This document shows, piece after piece, positions 50,076-58,348 of a stretch of 64,000 nucleotides of DNA. The number at the start of each line of letters is the position of its first letter. Position 1 is the stretch's first letter. The DNA lies in contig NZ_CP086235.1 in assembly GCF_023612095.1 (NCBI RefSeq), positions 331,001 to 395,000 on the forward strand. Reading direction: 5' to 3'. Below the pieces are notes generated by a model. It was not told the origin of the DNA. It saw nothing but the letters and a program-made list of their open reading frames with translations, and ran no database searches. This DNA is from Cytobacillus firmus. GTDB lineage: Bacteria > Bacillota > Bacilli > Bacillales > Cytobacillaceae. The position numbers and the translations under genes are program-made.

Positions 50076-50126
50076 GGTGACAGGTACCTATACCACTTCA
50101 GCAAAGTGGTATAGGTGCCTGTCACC
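50076..50126. repeat. GTGACAGG hairpin repeat (family A), full palindrome
   Basis: Twenty-three-base arms with one T-G wobble around CAGCA, nearly the same as 4450 and 51735. TTTTTTAT follows, so on the plus strand it resembles a terminator. It lies directly before the ECF promoter at 50141. Confidence 0.9.
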
Positions 50127-50140
50127 TTTTTTATATAATC

Positions 50141-50166
50141 TGTAACATTCAAGAAGGAAGAACGTG
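50141..50166 (+). promoter_or_regulatory. ECF-type promoter of the sigma/anti-sigma operon
   Basis: TGTAAC (50141-50146), 16 bases, CGTG (50163-50166) follows the ECF pattern AAC - N16 - CGT. ECF operons are often self-activated, and this is the natural site for it. Confidence 0.6.
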
Positions 50167-50205
50167 TAAATAGTGCAGCTTTTAGTGAGAAAGGGGGAGA
50201 AGCCG

Positions 50206-50736
50206 TTGAAGGAGAGAAGGCGGGATCGGCTGGATGATTTATATCGGCATTATGCCAGACCGCTTTATTACTATTTATATAAGATGTCAGGCTCTAAGGA
50301 AACAGCTGAAGATCTAACGCAGGAAACGTTCATTAAGGCAACGGTTTCTCTCTCTTTCTACAAACAGGAAGATGTAAGGGCATGGCTTTTTAAGGTAGCC
50401 AGGAATGCTTATTTGGATGAATGGCGGAAACGGCAGAGGAGAAATAAGATTCCTTTTGCCGGCTATTTATTTTCAAAGGGAGAAATGACCAGCCCATACG
50501 GATTGCCTGAGGATTCAGCATTAAAGAAAGAATCGAAGGAAAAAGTCGCAGACCTTATGGATTGCCTGCCGGAACAGTACCGTTCCATTTTATATTTAAG
50601 AGAATTCGAGTCTTTCAGCTACAGCGAGATTCAGGAAACGCTGGACCTGTCTGAAAATCAAGTAAAGGTGACACTGCATCGGGCCCGGAAAAAGCTGGCA
50701 CAGCTTGCCGATGAACAATGGAGGGATGAAACATGA
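50206..50736 (+). CDS. ECF-type RNA polymerase sigma factor
   Basis: A 176-residue extracytoplasmic-function sigma factor. Region 2 (residues 8-75): YRHYARPLYYYLYKMSG and the -10-recognition DLTQETFIKATVSL, FKVARNAYLDEWRK. Region 4 (120-170): LPEQYRSILYLREFESFSYSEIQETLDLSENQVKVTLHRARKKL. TTG 50206 is eight bases after AGGGGGAG; GTG 50173 upstream lacks a site. It is coupled to the anti-sigma gene by an ATGA overlap. It does not match sigM, sigW or sigX by position; its signal is unknown. Confidence 0.92.
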   Translation: MKERRRDRLDDLYRHYARPLYYYLYKMSGSKETAEDLTQETFIKATVSLSFYKQEDVRAWLFKVARNAYLDEWRKRQRRNKIPFAGYLFSKGEMTSPYGLPEDSALKKESKEKVADLMDCLPEQYRSILYLREFESFSYSEIQETLDLSENQVKVTLHRARKKLAQLADEQWRDET

Positions 50737-51728
50737 CTGACTGGAACAAAGACCGCGAAAAGAAAATCATGGCTAGATACCGGTTTACCTTAACATTCAG
50801 AGTGGTTAAAGTGCTCGCTGCCTGCTTGTTTTTCTTCTGGGCCTATATGATGGCCGTAAATATACTGTCAGACGCTGCCAATAGTGAAAGAAAGCATGCT
50901 TTTTACAGCAAGGTGGCACTGGATTGGAAGCACCCAAACATGCATGAGGATTTCGGAGGCATAATGAATAAAGAAGTAACTCCATTTCTGACACAGAAAA
51001 TTTCCTATCCGATCGCACGGAAAATTGGCCGGGAGTATCAGACAATTGGAGAGGTGAAGGTTGAGAAAAGGCTATTAAATTCATATTCCACCTTGAGTAT
51101 TCAGGAGTTTCAGCCGCAAAATGAAACCATTTACCGTTTTTCCCTGCCTGAAAATCCGAATAGCGGAAAAAGGCTGGCAGCTGAAGGGGAACCTGCGGTC
51201 TGGACTTCTCTTGAAAAAATACACGAGGGGACCGTGGCGGAATTGGCATTTTCCACCCAGTCATTCATGAAGCCGGAAGAACTGCTGGAGCTTTTAAAGC
51301 CATATGACCTCGAAGTCCTTTGGATGCCGCTCTATACAGGAGAACTGAAAGAATTTAAGACAGGTTACGGCAGCGGAGGAAATTCAATCGAATTAACTTC
51401 CATATATGGTCTGGCCGGGGGAAGGGAAGCAGGCGATGATTATATGTCTGAATCAAAATTAACCCTTAATGAGGAATCAATGGATGAAAATAAAAAGATG
51501 ATGCTGAAACAGATGGAGGGTCTCTTAAAAAATGAATCTCAAAGCTATTATGAGAACTTCCTCGGCCTTGACCATCTGAAAGAACGTCATCAATACTTGA
51601 AGAAAAATGGATTCATTGTCTATGGGGCCGTGGTTACCGGGCCGGTAAAAGAACTATTAAAACTTAAAAAAGAAAAACAAATCCGTGCCCCATACCTTGG
51701 GGAGATGGATTATTGGAACTGGGATTAA
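50733..51728 (+). CDS. Membrane anti-sigma factor, Sigma_reg_N/Sigma_reg_C type
   Basis: A 331-residue single-pass protein: cytoplasmic N-terminus (1-25, DWNKDREKKIMARYRFTLTFRVVKV), one membrane helix (27-48), and a large outside domain ending in the sigma-regulator C-terminal segment (GFIVYGAVVTGPVKELLKL). The N-terminus presumably holds the ECF factor at the membrane; the outside part senses or controls release. ATG 50733 overlaps the sigma stop codon. Anti-sigma function is inferred from architecture and coupling. Confidence 0.82.
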   Translation: MTDWNKDREKKIMARYRFTLTFRVVKVLAACLFFFWAYMMAVNILSDAANSERKHAFYSKVALDWKHPNMHEDFGGIMNKEVTPFLTQKISYPIARKIGREYQTIGEVKVEKRLLNSYSTLSIQEFQPQNETIYRFSLPENPNSGKRLAAEGEPAVWTSLEKIHEGTVAELAFSTQSFMKPEELLELLKPYDLEVLWMPLYTGELKEFKTGYGSGGNSIELTSIYGLAGGREAGDDYMSESKLTLNEESMDENKKMMLKQMEGLLKNESQSYYENFLGLDHLKERHQYLKKNGFIVYGAVVTGPVKELLKLKKEKQIRAPYLGEMDYWNWD

Positions 51729-51734
51729 AAGGAC

Positions 51735-51784
51735 GGTGACAGGTACCTATACCACTTCAGCAAACTGGTATAGGTACCTGTCAC
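51735..51784. repeat. GTGACAGG hairpin repeat (family A), full palindrome
   Basis: Arms beginning GGTGACAGGTACC pair through about 22 bases around CAGCA. The copy begins six bases after the anti-sigma stop codon and ends in TTTTAT, so it can act as the operon terminator. The outermost base of the right arm is lost. Confidence 0.9.
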
Positions 51785-51904
51785 TTTTATAAAAAACATG
51801 CTAAAATAAAAAAGAATTTTCACAAAAAGATCGATACATAGAAAGGGCAAGCCCGCAGAGGCTGGCCTTCATTAAAAGTGTGTTGGAGAAAAGGGAGGAT
51901 TCTT

Positions 51905-53146
51905 ATGAAGCATTTAGCACAGCAGGATGAGCAGGTTTTCAAGTCGATTCAGGAAGAATTAGGACGCCAGAGATCAAAGATTGAATTAATCGCTTCTGAA
52001 AACTTTGTCAGTGAAGCGGTAATGGAAGCACAGGGTTCTGTTTTAACAAACAAGTATGCTGAAGGCTATCCTGGCCGCCGCTATTATGGCGGATGTGAGC
52101 ATGTGGATGTCGTCGAAGATTTAGCCCGTGACCGTGCGAAAGAAATTTTCGGTGCAGAGCATGTGAACGTGCAGCCGCATTCAGGTGCACAGGCAAACAT
52201 GGCCGTATACTTCACTGTGTTAGAGCAGGGAGACACGGTTCTTGGCATGAATCTATCCCATGGCGGACATTTAACGCACGGCAGCCCTGTTAACTTCAGC
52301 GGTGTGCAGTACAATTTTGTTGAATATGGTGTGGATAAAGAAACACACCGCATTGATTACGAAGATGTCCTTGAAAAAGCCCGCGCGTCTAAGCCGAAAT
52401 TAATTGTAGCGGGTGCAAGTGCCTATCCGCGTGAAATTGACTTCAAGCGTTTCCGTGAAATTGCCGATGAAGTCGGTGCCATGCTGATGGTTGATATGGC
52501 TCACATTGCAGGCCTTGTAGCTGCTGGTCTTCATCAGAATCCGGTTCCGTTCGCGGACTTTGTTACAACTACTACTCATAAGACATTGCGCGGACCGCGC
52601 GGCGGCATGATTCTCTGCAAAGAAGAATATGCGAAGAAAATTGATAAATCCATTTTCCCTGGAATCCAGGGCGGCCCTTTAATGCACGTCATTGCGGCAA
52701 AAGCGGTTGCCTTCGGCGAAGCGCTTCAGGATGACTTCAAAACCTATGCAGGCAATATCATTTCGAATGCTAAAAAGCTGGCTGAAGCATTAAAGGCTGA
52801 AGGAATTGACCTTGTATCACAGGGTACAGACAACCATCTGCTGCTGGTTGACCTCCGTTCCCTTGGCCTGACAGGGAAAGTAGCTGAGAAAGTACTTGAT
52901 GAGGTCGGCATTACAGTCAACAAAAACACCATTCCATTCGATCCGGAAAGCCCATTTGTCACAAGCGGCGTCCGCATCGGTACAGCGGCTGTTACGTCCC
53001 GCGGATTTGGCGAAAAAGAAATGAAGGAAATTGCATCCATCATTGCCTTCACACTTAAAAATCATGAAGATGAAGGGAAGCTTCAAGAAGCGGCTCAGCG
53101 CGTCGAAGCCCTAACAGGCAGCTTCACTTTATATCCTGAATATTAA
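51905..53146 (+). CDS. glyA: Serine hydroxymethyltransferase
   Basis: A 413-residue PLP enzyme converting serine and tetrahydrofolate to glycine and methylene-tetrahydrofolate. [19 protein letters not shown] is near 26, [12 protein letters not shown] near 92, and the PLP lysine is in [14 protein letters not shown] near 226. ATG 51905 follows GGGAGG; the open frame extends nine codons further without a site. A short hairpin GGGC-AAGCCC lies in the leader near 51847. I did not find a clear PurBox. Confidence 0.97.
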   Translation: MKHLAQQDEQVFKSIQEELGRQRSKIELIASENFVSEAVMEAQGSVLTNKYAEGYPGRRYYGGCEHVDVVEDLARDRAKEIFGAEHVNVQPHSGAQANMAVYFTVLEQGDTVLGMNLSHGGHLTHGSPVNFSGVQYNFVEYGVDKETHRIDYEDVLEKARASKPKLIVAGASAYPREIDFKRFREIADEVGAMLMVDMAHIAGLVAAGLHQNPVPFADFVTTTTHKTLRGPRGGMILCKEEYAKKIDKSIFPGIQGGPLMHVIAAKAVAFGEALQDDFKTYAGNIISNAKKLAEALKAEGIDLVSQGTDNHLLLVDLRSLGLTGKVAEKVLDEVGITVNKNTIPFDPESPFVTSGVRIGTAAVTSRGFGEKEMKEIASIIAFTLKNHEDEGKLQEAAQRVEALTGSFTLYPEY

Positions 53147-53149
53147 TCA

Positions 53150-53180
53150 ATCAGCCGGTCTCAGCTAGAGGCCGGCTTTT
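53150..53180 (+). terminator. Terminator of glyA
   Basis: AGCCGGTCTC and GAGGCCGGCT pair around AGCTA, followed by TTTATG. Confidence 0.85.
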
Positions 53181-53343
53181 ATGTGGTAATATAAGAAAAT
53201 TTTGGACTTTGCGAAACTGTTTAGCTCCCGGTTCTAAGCCAATCCTTCCATGTCGCCAATAAACGCTCGACTTCCGCTTTTGCTTGCTTTTTGGAAATAA
53301 TATATCGCGATATGTTGATAACTTTGTGGATTAATTTATCTAC

Positions 53344-53460
53344 GTCTAGCTTCAGCGCCTACCCCCTCGAGGTCACAAGACGAGCCTCCCAAAAGGCAAA
53401 GAACGCCTTCCGGGAGGCTCGTCTTGTGCTTGTCGGGGGTGAACGAGGCGCTTCCGCTTT
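53344..53460 (+). repeat. CTCGAGGTCA intergenic repeat (family C), standard copy
   Basis: Outer arms AGCGCCTACCCCC and GGGGGTGAACGAGGCGCT face each other. CTCGAGGTCA sits on the left, and an inner perfect 16-base stem joins ACAAGACGAGCCTCCC to GGGAGGCTCGTCTTGT. The remainder of the glyA-upp gap holds a possible gene remnant (53221-53340, minus) and the upp promoter. Confidence 0.9.
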
Positions 53461-53501
53461 TGCTGTAATAATGACTTTTCTTTTACAAATACGAATCATA
53501 G

Positions 53502-53530
53502 TTGCCGATGGAATTGTTTTTCTGTAAAAT
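53502..53530 (+). promoter_or_regulatory. Sigma-A promoter of upp
   Basis: TTGCCG (53502-53507), 17 bases, TAAAAT (53525-53530). A small stem-loop TTAGACGAA...TTCGACTAA (53530-53553) begins at the expected transcript start. Confidence 0.55.
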
Positions 53531-53580
53531 TAGACGAAGTGTGGTTCGACTAATCTGCATAATGAAAAGGAGAGATACTC

Positions 53581-54210
53581 ATGGCAAAGGTTTACGTTTT
53601 TGATCATCCATTAATTCAGCATAAGCTTACATACATTCGTGAAAAGAGTACGGGAACAAAGGAATTCCGCGAGCTTGTCGATGAAGTGGCAACACTGATG
53701 GCATTCGAAATTACCCGTGATATGCCTTTAGAAGAAATTTCTATCGATACACCAGTCAGCACGATGAAGTCTAATGTTCTTGCAGGAAAGAAGCTGGGAA
53801 TCATCCCAATTCTGCGCGCAGGTATTGGAATGGTTGACGGCATCCTGAAACTGATTCCAGCTGCAAAAGTGGGCCATATCGGCTTATACCGCGACCCGGA
53901 AACCCTGCAGCCGGTTGAATATTATGTAAAGCTTCCAAGTGATGTGGAAGAAAGAGATTTCATCGTCGTTGACCCTATGCTTGCAACGGGCGGTTCTGCG
54001 ATTGAAGCCATCCACTCTCTCAAAAAGCGCGGAGGCAAAAACATTAAATTCATGTGCCTGATTGCCGCTCCTGAAGGCGTAGAAGCTGTGAAAGAAGCTC
54101 ACCCTGACGTTGACATTTACATTGCAGCATTAGATGAAAAATTGAACGAAAAAGGCTATATCGTCCCTGGTTTGGGCGATGCAGGCGACCGTTTATTCGG
54201 AACAAAATAA
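53581..54210 (+). CDS. upp: Uracil phosphoribosyltransferase
   Basis: A 209-residue pyrimidine salvage enzyme making UMP from uracil and PRPP. The PRPP-binding loop appears as [16 protein letters not shown] near 127-142, and the uracil-binding [13 protein letters not shown] near 190. Start ATG 53581 follows AAAAGGAGAG. In this genus the ATP synthase genes follow, here after an inserted accessory stretch. Confidence 0.96.
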   Translation: MAKVYVFDHPLIQHKLTYIREKSTGTKEFRELVDEVATLMAFEITRDMPLEEISIDTPVSTMKSNVLAGKKLGIIPILRAGIGMVDGILKLIPAAKVGHIGLYRDPETLQPVEYYVKLPSDVEERDFIVVDPMLATGGSAIEAIHSLKKRGGKNIKFMCLIAAPEGVEAVKEAHPDVDIYIAALDEKLNEKGYIVPGLGDAGDRLFGTK

Positions 54211-54273
54211 CATCAGCAGCAGCGAACAGACAAAAAGATTGAAAACATCTTTTAATAAAGGAAGGTGCTCTGA

Positions 54274-55425
54274 TTGGATCGTCCGATTAAAGTAATGACG
54301 ATTTTCGGGACAAGGCCTGAAGCCATTAAAATGGCACCCCTTGTTCTTGAACTTCAAAAACACCCTGAGTATTTTGAATCGATTGTGACCGTGACGGCAC
54401 AGCATCGTGAAATGCTTGATCAGGTATTAAATATTTTTAAGGTCACACCCGATTATGACCTGAATATCATGAAAGACCGCCAGACACTGGTAGACGTGAC
54501 TACACGCGGACTTGAAGGTCTTGATAAGATCATGAAGGAAGTAAAGCCGGATATCGTGCTTGTTCACGGTGATACCACTACAACGTTTATTGCAAGCCTT
54601 GTCTCTTTCTATAACCAGATTGTCGTCGGCCATGTGGAAGCGGGACTGCGCACATGGAATAAATACTCTCCATTCCCTGAGGAAATGAACCGTCAGCTTA
54701 CAGGTGTCATGGCTGATCTGCACTTCTCGCCAACATCGAAGTCAGCGGAAAACCTCTTAAATGAGAATAAAAAGAACGAAAGTATTTTCATCACTGGAAA
54801 CACGGCAATCGATGCGCTTAAAACTACGGTTAAAGACACGTATCACCATGAAGTCCTGGAGAAAATCGGCGATGACCGCCTTGTGCTACTGACTGCACAC
54901 CGCCGTGAAAACCTGGGAGAACCGATGCGCAACATGTTCAAGGCTATTAAAAGGCTGGTGGAAGAACAGAAAGACATACAAGTCGTATATCCCGTTCATA
55001 TGAATCCTGCTGTACGGGAGATCGCATCAGAAATCCTTGGCAGTGATAGCCGCATTAATCTGATTGAGCCGCTTGACGTTATTGATTTCCATAACTTTGC
55101 CTCAAGAGCTCATCTGATTCTGACCGATTCAGGCGGAGTTCAGGAAGAAGCACCATCACTTGGTGTGCCTGTCCTTGTTCTGCGAGATACAACGGAAAGG
55201 CCTGAAGGAATTGAAGCAGGAACCCTTAAGCTTGCCGGCATTGAGGAACAGCCAATTTTCGAACTGGCAACGGAGCTTCTGACTGATGGGGCAGCCTATG
55301 AAAAAATGGCTAAAGCTGTAAACCCATATGGAGACGGAAATGCTTCCAGAAGAATTTGCGATGCCATCCGCTACCATTTTAAACAGACGAATGATCGTCC
55401 GGAAGAATATAAACCGCAAAACTAA
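54274..55425 (+). CDS. wecB: UDP-N-acetylglucosamine 2-epimerase (non-hydrolysing)
   Basis: A 383-residue enzyme interconverting UDP-GlcNAc and UDP-ManNAc, which is used for teichoic acid linkage units and other cell-wall polymers. MTIFGTRPEAIKMAPLV at the N-terminus, HGDTTTTF near 97, HVEAGLRTWNKYSPFPEEMNRQL near 130, and DSGGVQEEAPSLGVPVLVLRDTTERPEG near 290 are all diagnostic. TTG 54274 is six bases after GGAAGGTG. MnaA in B. subtilis lies elsewhere; its place behind upp is found in other bacilli. Confidence 0.94.
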   Translation: MDRPIKVMTIFGTRPEAIKMAPLVLELQKHPEYFESIVTVTAQHREMLDQVLNIFKVTPDYDLNIMKDRQTLVDVTTRGLEGLDKIMKEVKPDIVLVHGDTTTTFIASLVSFYNQIVVGHVEAGLRTWNKYSPFPEEMNRQLTGVMADLHFSPTSKSAENLLNENKKNESIFITGNTAIDALKTTVKDTYHHEVLEKIGDDRLVLLTAHRRENLGEPMRNMFKAIKRLVEEQKDIQVVYPVHMNPAVREIASEILGSDSRINLIEPLDVIDFHNFASRAHLILTDSGGVQEEAPSLGVPVLVLRDTTERPEGIEAGTLKLAGIEEQPIFELATELLTDGAAYEKMAKAVNPYGDGNASRRICDAIRYHFKQTNDRPEEYKPQN

Positions 55426-55429
55426 TCGA

Positions 55430-55460
55430 ATTGCACCTCTTTTAAAAAGAGGTGCATTTT
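55430..55460 (+). terminator. Terminator of wecB
   Basis: TGCACCTCTTT pairs with AAAGAGGTGCA around TAA, followed by TTTTC. Confidence 0.9.
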
Positions 55461-55510
55461 CTGTTCCTTTTTCAAAAAGGGGAGGGGAGAAGCGGGCCCC
55501 ATTATTTGAA

Positions 55511-55840
55511 AAACATCATGGTTGATATGTTGGTGGGTGGATGGTTGAAGATGAACCGGGAAATCTATTTAATTTTTATGTTAAAAGTCTCTTTCCCCGC
55601 CACGCTGGAAAAGTTATGATAGAGTATAGAAGAAATGAAAGATAGATTTGAACACGGTTAACATGTTGATGGTTGGATGGTTATTTGCAAAATGTTAATA
55701 TATCAACGTTTCTAAAGAGTTTAGAGTGATCAAATGACGTATTCATGGTTAAAGAAATGGCGGCAGAAATGACATCATTTATCGCGGAAAATGACCATGG
55801 TGGTTTTGTTGGCGGTTAGGTGGTTAGTCATGGGTAGTGC
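55511..55840 (+). repeat. GGTT-rich iteron-like repeats before the MerR-like gene
   Basis: At least nine TGGTT/CGGTT words, all on the plus strand, within 330 bases. Two 27-base blocks, starting GTTGATATG (about 55515) and GTTAACATG (about 55660), differ at five positions. A third cluster (about 55798-55832) reads GGTGGTTTTG, GGCGGTTAGG and TGGTTAGTC. No open frame of note crosses the region; it fills the 466-base gap before the next gene. Confidence 0.65.
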
Positions 55841-55891
55841 CCGGCGGGAACTGGGTGATCGGCAAGATACCAAGAAAGGTGCTGAAGGACG

Positions 55892-56488
55892 TTGGCAAAT
55901 CAGTATTTGACAATGAAGGAGCTTAAAGAGGCACTTCCGGACATACCTGAGAATAGCTTAAAGCGTTATTTGCAGGAGCATGCAGAATACATAAATTATC
56001 GGAAGGAACATAATCGCTATAAAATCCAGGCTTCCGAAATTGAAAAGCTTAAATTTATCCGTAAATTATATTCAGATGGGCTGAAAAAAGAGGAAGTCAC
56101 AGCAAAGCTTGAGGATGCAGGAATTCCGGTTATCATTACAGTGGAGGATGAGGAAGAAAGCAGCTCCACCTCACTTATGAATGTGAATTCCGAACTGACA
56201 GATATGAAGAAGTTGGTCAGTTTTCTCGTGCAGCAAAACGAGCAATCCCGTCTTACCCAGAATAAAATCAGAGAACAAAACAAGCAGCTGATACATGAGG
56301 TGCACGAGCTCAAACTCACTATTGAAGATTTAAGAAATGCCCATGCACAAGGCTATGAAAAAGAGAGCGAAAAAGTTACTACTCTTTATGAAAAACTGAT
56401 GGCGACACAACAGTCTGTAGAAGAAGTAGCCGGTGCATTAGAGGCTGAAAAAAGCAAAAGCATCTGGCAGAAGATATTTGGAAAGTAA
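55892..56488 (+). CDS. MerR-type helix-turn-helix protein with coiled coil
   Basis: A 198-residue protein: an N-terminal MerR-like DNA-binding domain (residues 1-70, LTMKELKEALPDIPENSLKRYLQEHAEYI, YKIQASEIEKLKFIRKLYSDGLKKEEV), a serine/glutamate linker, a coiled coil (95-185), and a short basic-aromatic end (SIWQKIFGK). No effector-binding domain is present. The layout resembles RacA and DUF3967 proteins, which link DNA to the cell pole or membrane or regulate transcription. TTG or ATG starts just upstream are weak; the chosen start follows AAGGTGCTGAAGG. The repeats upstream are possible binding sites. Function is not known. Confidence 0.75.
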   Translation: MANQYLTMKELKEALPDIPENSLKRYLQEHAEYINYRKEHNRYKIQASEIEKLKFIRKLYSDGLKKEEVTAKLEDAGIPVIITVEDEEESSSTSLMNVNSELTDMKKLVSFLVQQNEQSRLTQNKIREQNKQLIHEVHELKLTIEDLRNAHAQGYEKESEKVTTLYEKLMATQQSVEEVAGALEAEKSKSIWQKIFGK

Positions 56489-56576
56489 AAGAATGCCCAA
56501 ATTGCAAGATTAACGTTTAGACTGCTGTCTGCGGGGTATTGGCATATTGATTTTATATACCCGGGAGGTCGAATAA

Positions 56577-56816
56577 ATGAGAGCTTTAGCCGTTTTAGAA
56601 GGAGCATTGATTGTCTGGATCATTATGCTTGTAGGTTCATTAATGGGAACCTTCATGTCTGAAGGTTTTATCGCCCTGGTATTTAAGCTGGCAGAAGGAA
56701 AAGGAATCCTGCTTACAGTATTACTGATAATAGCGACCCTAGCGGATATGTGGAGAGATAAAAAGCGGGACCATCTAATTCAAAAAGGAAAACTGGAACC
56801 GAATCAGCTGTTTTAA
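56577..56816 (+). CDS. Small two-helix membrane protein
   Basis: A 79-residue hypothetical protein with two hydrophobic segments (residues 7-33 and 42-60) and a charged end (MWRDKKRDHLIQKGKL). ATG 56577 has GGGAGGTC seven bases upstream, a good ribosome site. It lies 88 bases after the MerR-like gene and may be cotranscribed. I do not recognise a family. Confidence 0.65.
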   Translation: MRALAVLEGALIVWIIMLVGSLMGTFMSEGFIALVFKLAEGKGILLTVLLIIATLADMWRDKKRDHLIQKGKLEPNQLF

Positions 56817-56826
56817 TACATAAAGG

Positions 56827-56857
56827 GACAAAGCCATCATTCATTTGATGGTTTTTT
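56827..56857 (+). terminator. Terminator behind the small membrane protein
   Basis: AAGCCATCA pairs with TGATGGTTT around TTCATT, followed by TTTTTATAAT. Confidence 0.8.
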
Positions 56858-56981
56858 TATAATCTGAAAGTACCATTTTCTGAAAATACTAAAAACTGTA
56901 TTGATAATCAATTAAAAGATAGATAGTATTAATTATACAGAATATTGTATATTGATCAGTTTTTGAAAAGGAGATGAAGTT

Positions 56982-58271
56982 TTGAAAAGATTAAGGTTAT
57001 TGTTAATCGTACTCGCATTAGTCTTAAGTTCTGCAGCTTTTTCTGGAAATATCGTTAATGCCAAAGAAAGGCCCGGGCAGAAATTAAGCCATGCCCATCC
57101 GAAAAAGGCAGGCTTTGATACGGAGAAATTGAAGGGTATTGATAAAGCCGTTACGGAGGCTATTGAGGATGGTGTTACACCGGGTGCGGTGGTTCTTGTA
57201 GCCAAGGATGGAAAGATTGTCAAAGAGGAAGCGTACGGATATGCACAAAAGTATGATATGGGGGAATTGCTCGAGAACCCCAGAAAAATGAAAAAGAAAA
57301 CAATGTTCGACCTTGCTTCCGTTACGAAGGTGATGGGAACCACCCAGGGCATTATGAAACTTGTCAGTGACGGGCAACTTTCAGTCAATGACAGGGTATC
57401 AGATTTTATACCAGAGTTTGCCCAGCATGGAAAAGAAGATATTACAGTAGCTGACCTGCTGACACACACCTCAGGACTGACTCCCTGGAAGCCGACATAC
57501 CTTTACGCTGATAATTCGGAAGAGGTTCTGAATTATATAAATAAGCTGCCGCTTGAATATCCGACTGGCACGGACAGAAGATATAGCGATTTTAGCTTTA
57601 TGATGCTGGGTTTTTTAATCGAAGAGATCAGTGGACAGAAATTGGATAAATACTTAGAAGAAAACATTTATAAACCATTAAAAATGAATGATACGATGTT
57701 TACACCACCTGACCATTTCAAGAAAAAGATTGCGGCTACCTCATGGGGAAATCTTTATGAGTATAAAATGATTGATGACCCTAATTTCGGGTACTATGTT
57801 GAAGAAAGCCCGGACATGTTTAAAAACTGGAGAAATTACACCTTAGTTGGAGAAGTTAATGATGGAAATAGCTTCTATGGCAATAAAGGGGTTGCGGGCC
57901 ATGCGGGTTTATTTTCAACAGCAAGGGATCTTGCCGTACTGGGCCAGACCATGTTAAATGGCGGAACATATGGAAAAACAAAAATGTATAATAAAGAAGT
58001 AATTGATATCTTTACCTCTCCTCAGCGCTTTGGCCAGGGATATGGCTGGGAGCTGAATAAGAGCTGGTATATGGGAGAACATTATTCTGACAAAGCCTTT
58101 GGGCATACTGGCTTTACCGGAACGCAGGTTATTTTTGATCCAGAGGAAAACCTGCAGATTATTCTGCTGACGAACAAACAAAACAATGGACCTTTGCCAA
58201 GCGGATCATACCGAAGCACAGGCGCTCTTTCTAAAGAAGTCGCCAATATTGTTTATGAATCCTTGAACTAG
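56982..58271 (+). CDS. Secreted serine hydrolase, beta-lactamase class C/esterase family
   Basis: A 429-residue exported protein with a signal peptide (residues 1-27, cleavage near VNA). The serine-hydrolase motifs of the class C beta-lactamase/penicillin-binding family are visible: SVTK (SxxK) near 114, YSDFSF (the Y-x-N position, here with Asp) near 196, and HTGFTGT (KTG equivalent) near 378. It is related to YbbE/EstB-type hydrolases more than to true resistance enzymes; the substrate may be a cell-wall peptide or ester. TTG 56982 follows AAGGAGATG. Confidence 0.85.
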   Translation: MKRLRLLLIVLALVLSSAAFSGNIVNAKERPGQKLSHAHPKKAGFDTEKLKGIDKAVTEAIEDGVTPGAVVLVAKDGKIVKEEAYGYAQKYDMGELLENPRKMKKKTMFDLASVTKVMGTTQGIMKLVSDGQLSVNDRVSDFIPEFAQHGKEDITVADLLTHTSGLTPWKPTYLYADNSEEVLNYINKLPLEYPTGTDRRYSDFSFMMLGFLIEEISGQKLDKYLEENIYKPLKMNDTMFTPPDHFKKKIAATSWGNLYEYKMIDDPNFGYYVEESPDMFKNWRNYTLVGEVNDGNSFYGNKGVAGHAGLFSTARDLAVLGQTMLNGGTYGKTKMYNKEVIDIFTSPQRFGQGYGWELNKSWYMGEHYSDKAFGHTGFTGTQVIFDPEENLQIILLTNKQNNGPLPSGSYRSTGALSKEVANIVYESLN

Positions 58272-58314
58272 CCGTAATATTATATTGATTTACGCATACA
58301 AGGCATCTATTCAG

Positions 58315-58345
58315 CCCACCCTAAAACAAAAAGAGGGTGGGTTTT
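58315..58345 (+). terminator. Hairpin that ends the hydrolase gene and covers the protease ribosome site
   Basis: CCCACCCT (58315-58322) pairs with AGGGTGGG (58334-58341), followed by TTTTC. The 3' arm is also the ribosome site of the subtilase starting at 58349. Confidence 0.75.
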
Positions 58346-58348
58346 CTA

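Noticed and set aside
53291..53527. Plus-strand open frame between glyA and upp
   Set aside because: It crosses the whole family C repeat and the upp promoter, so it is not a gene.
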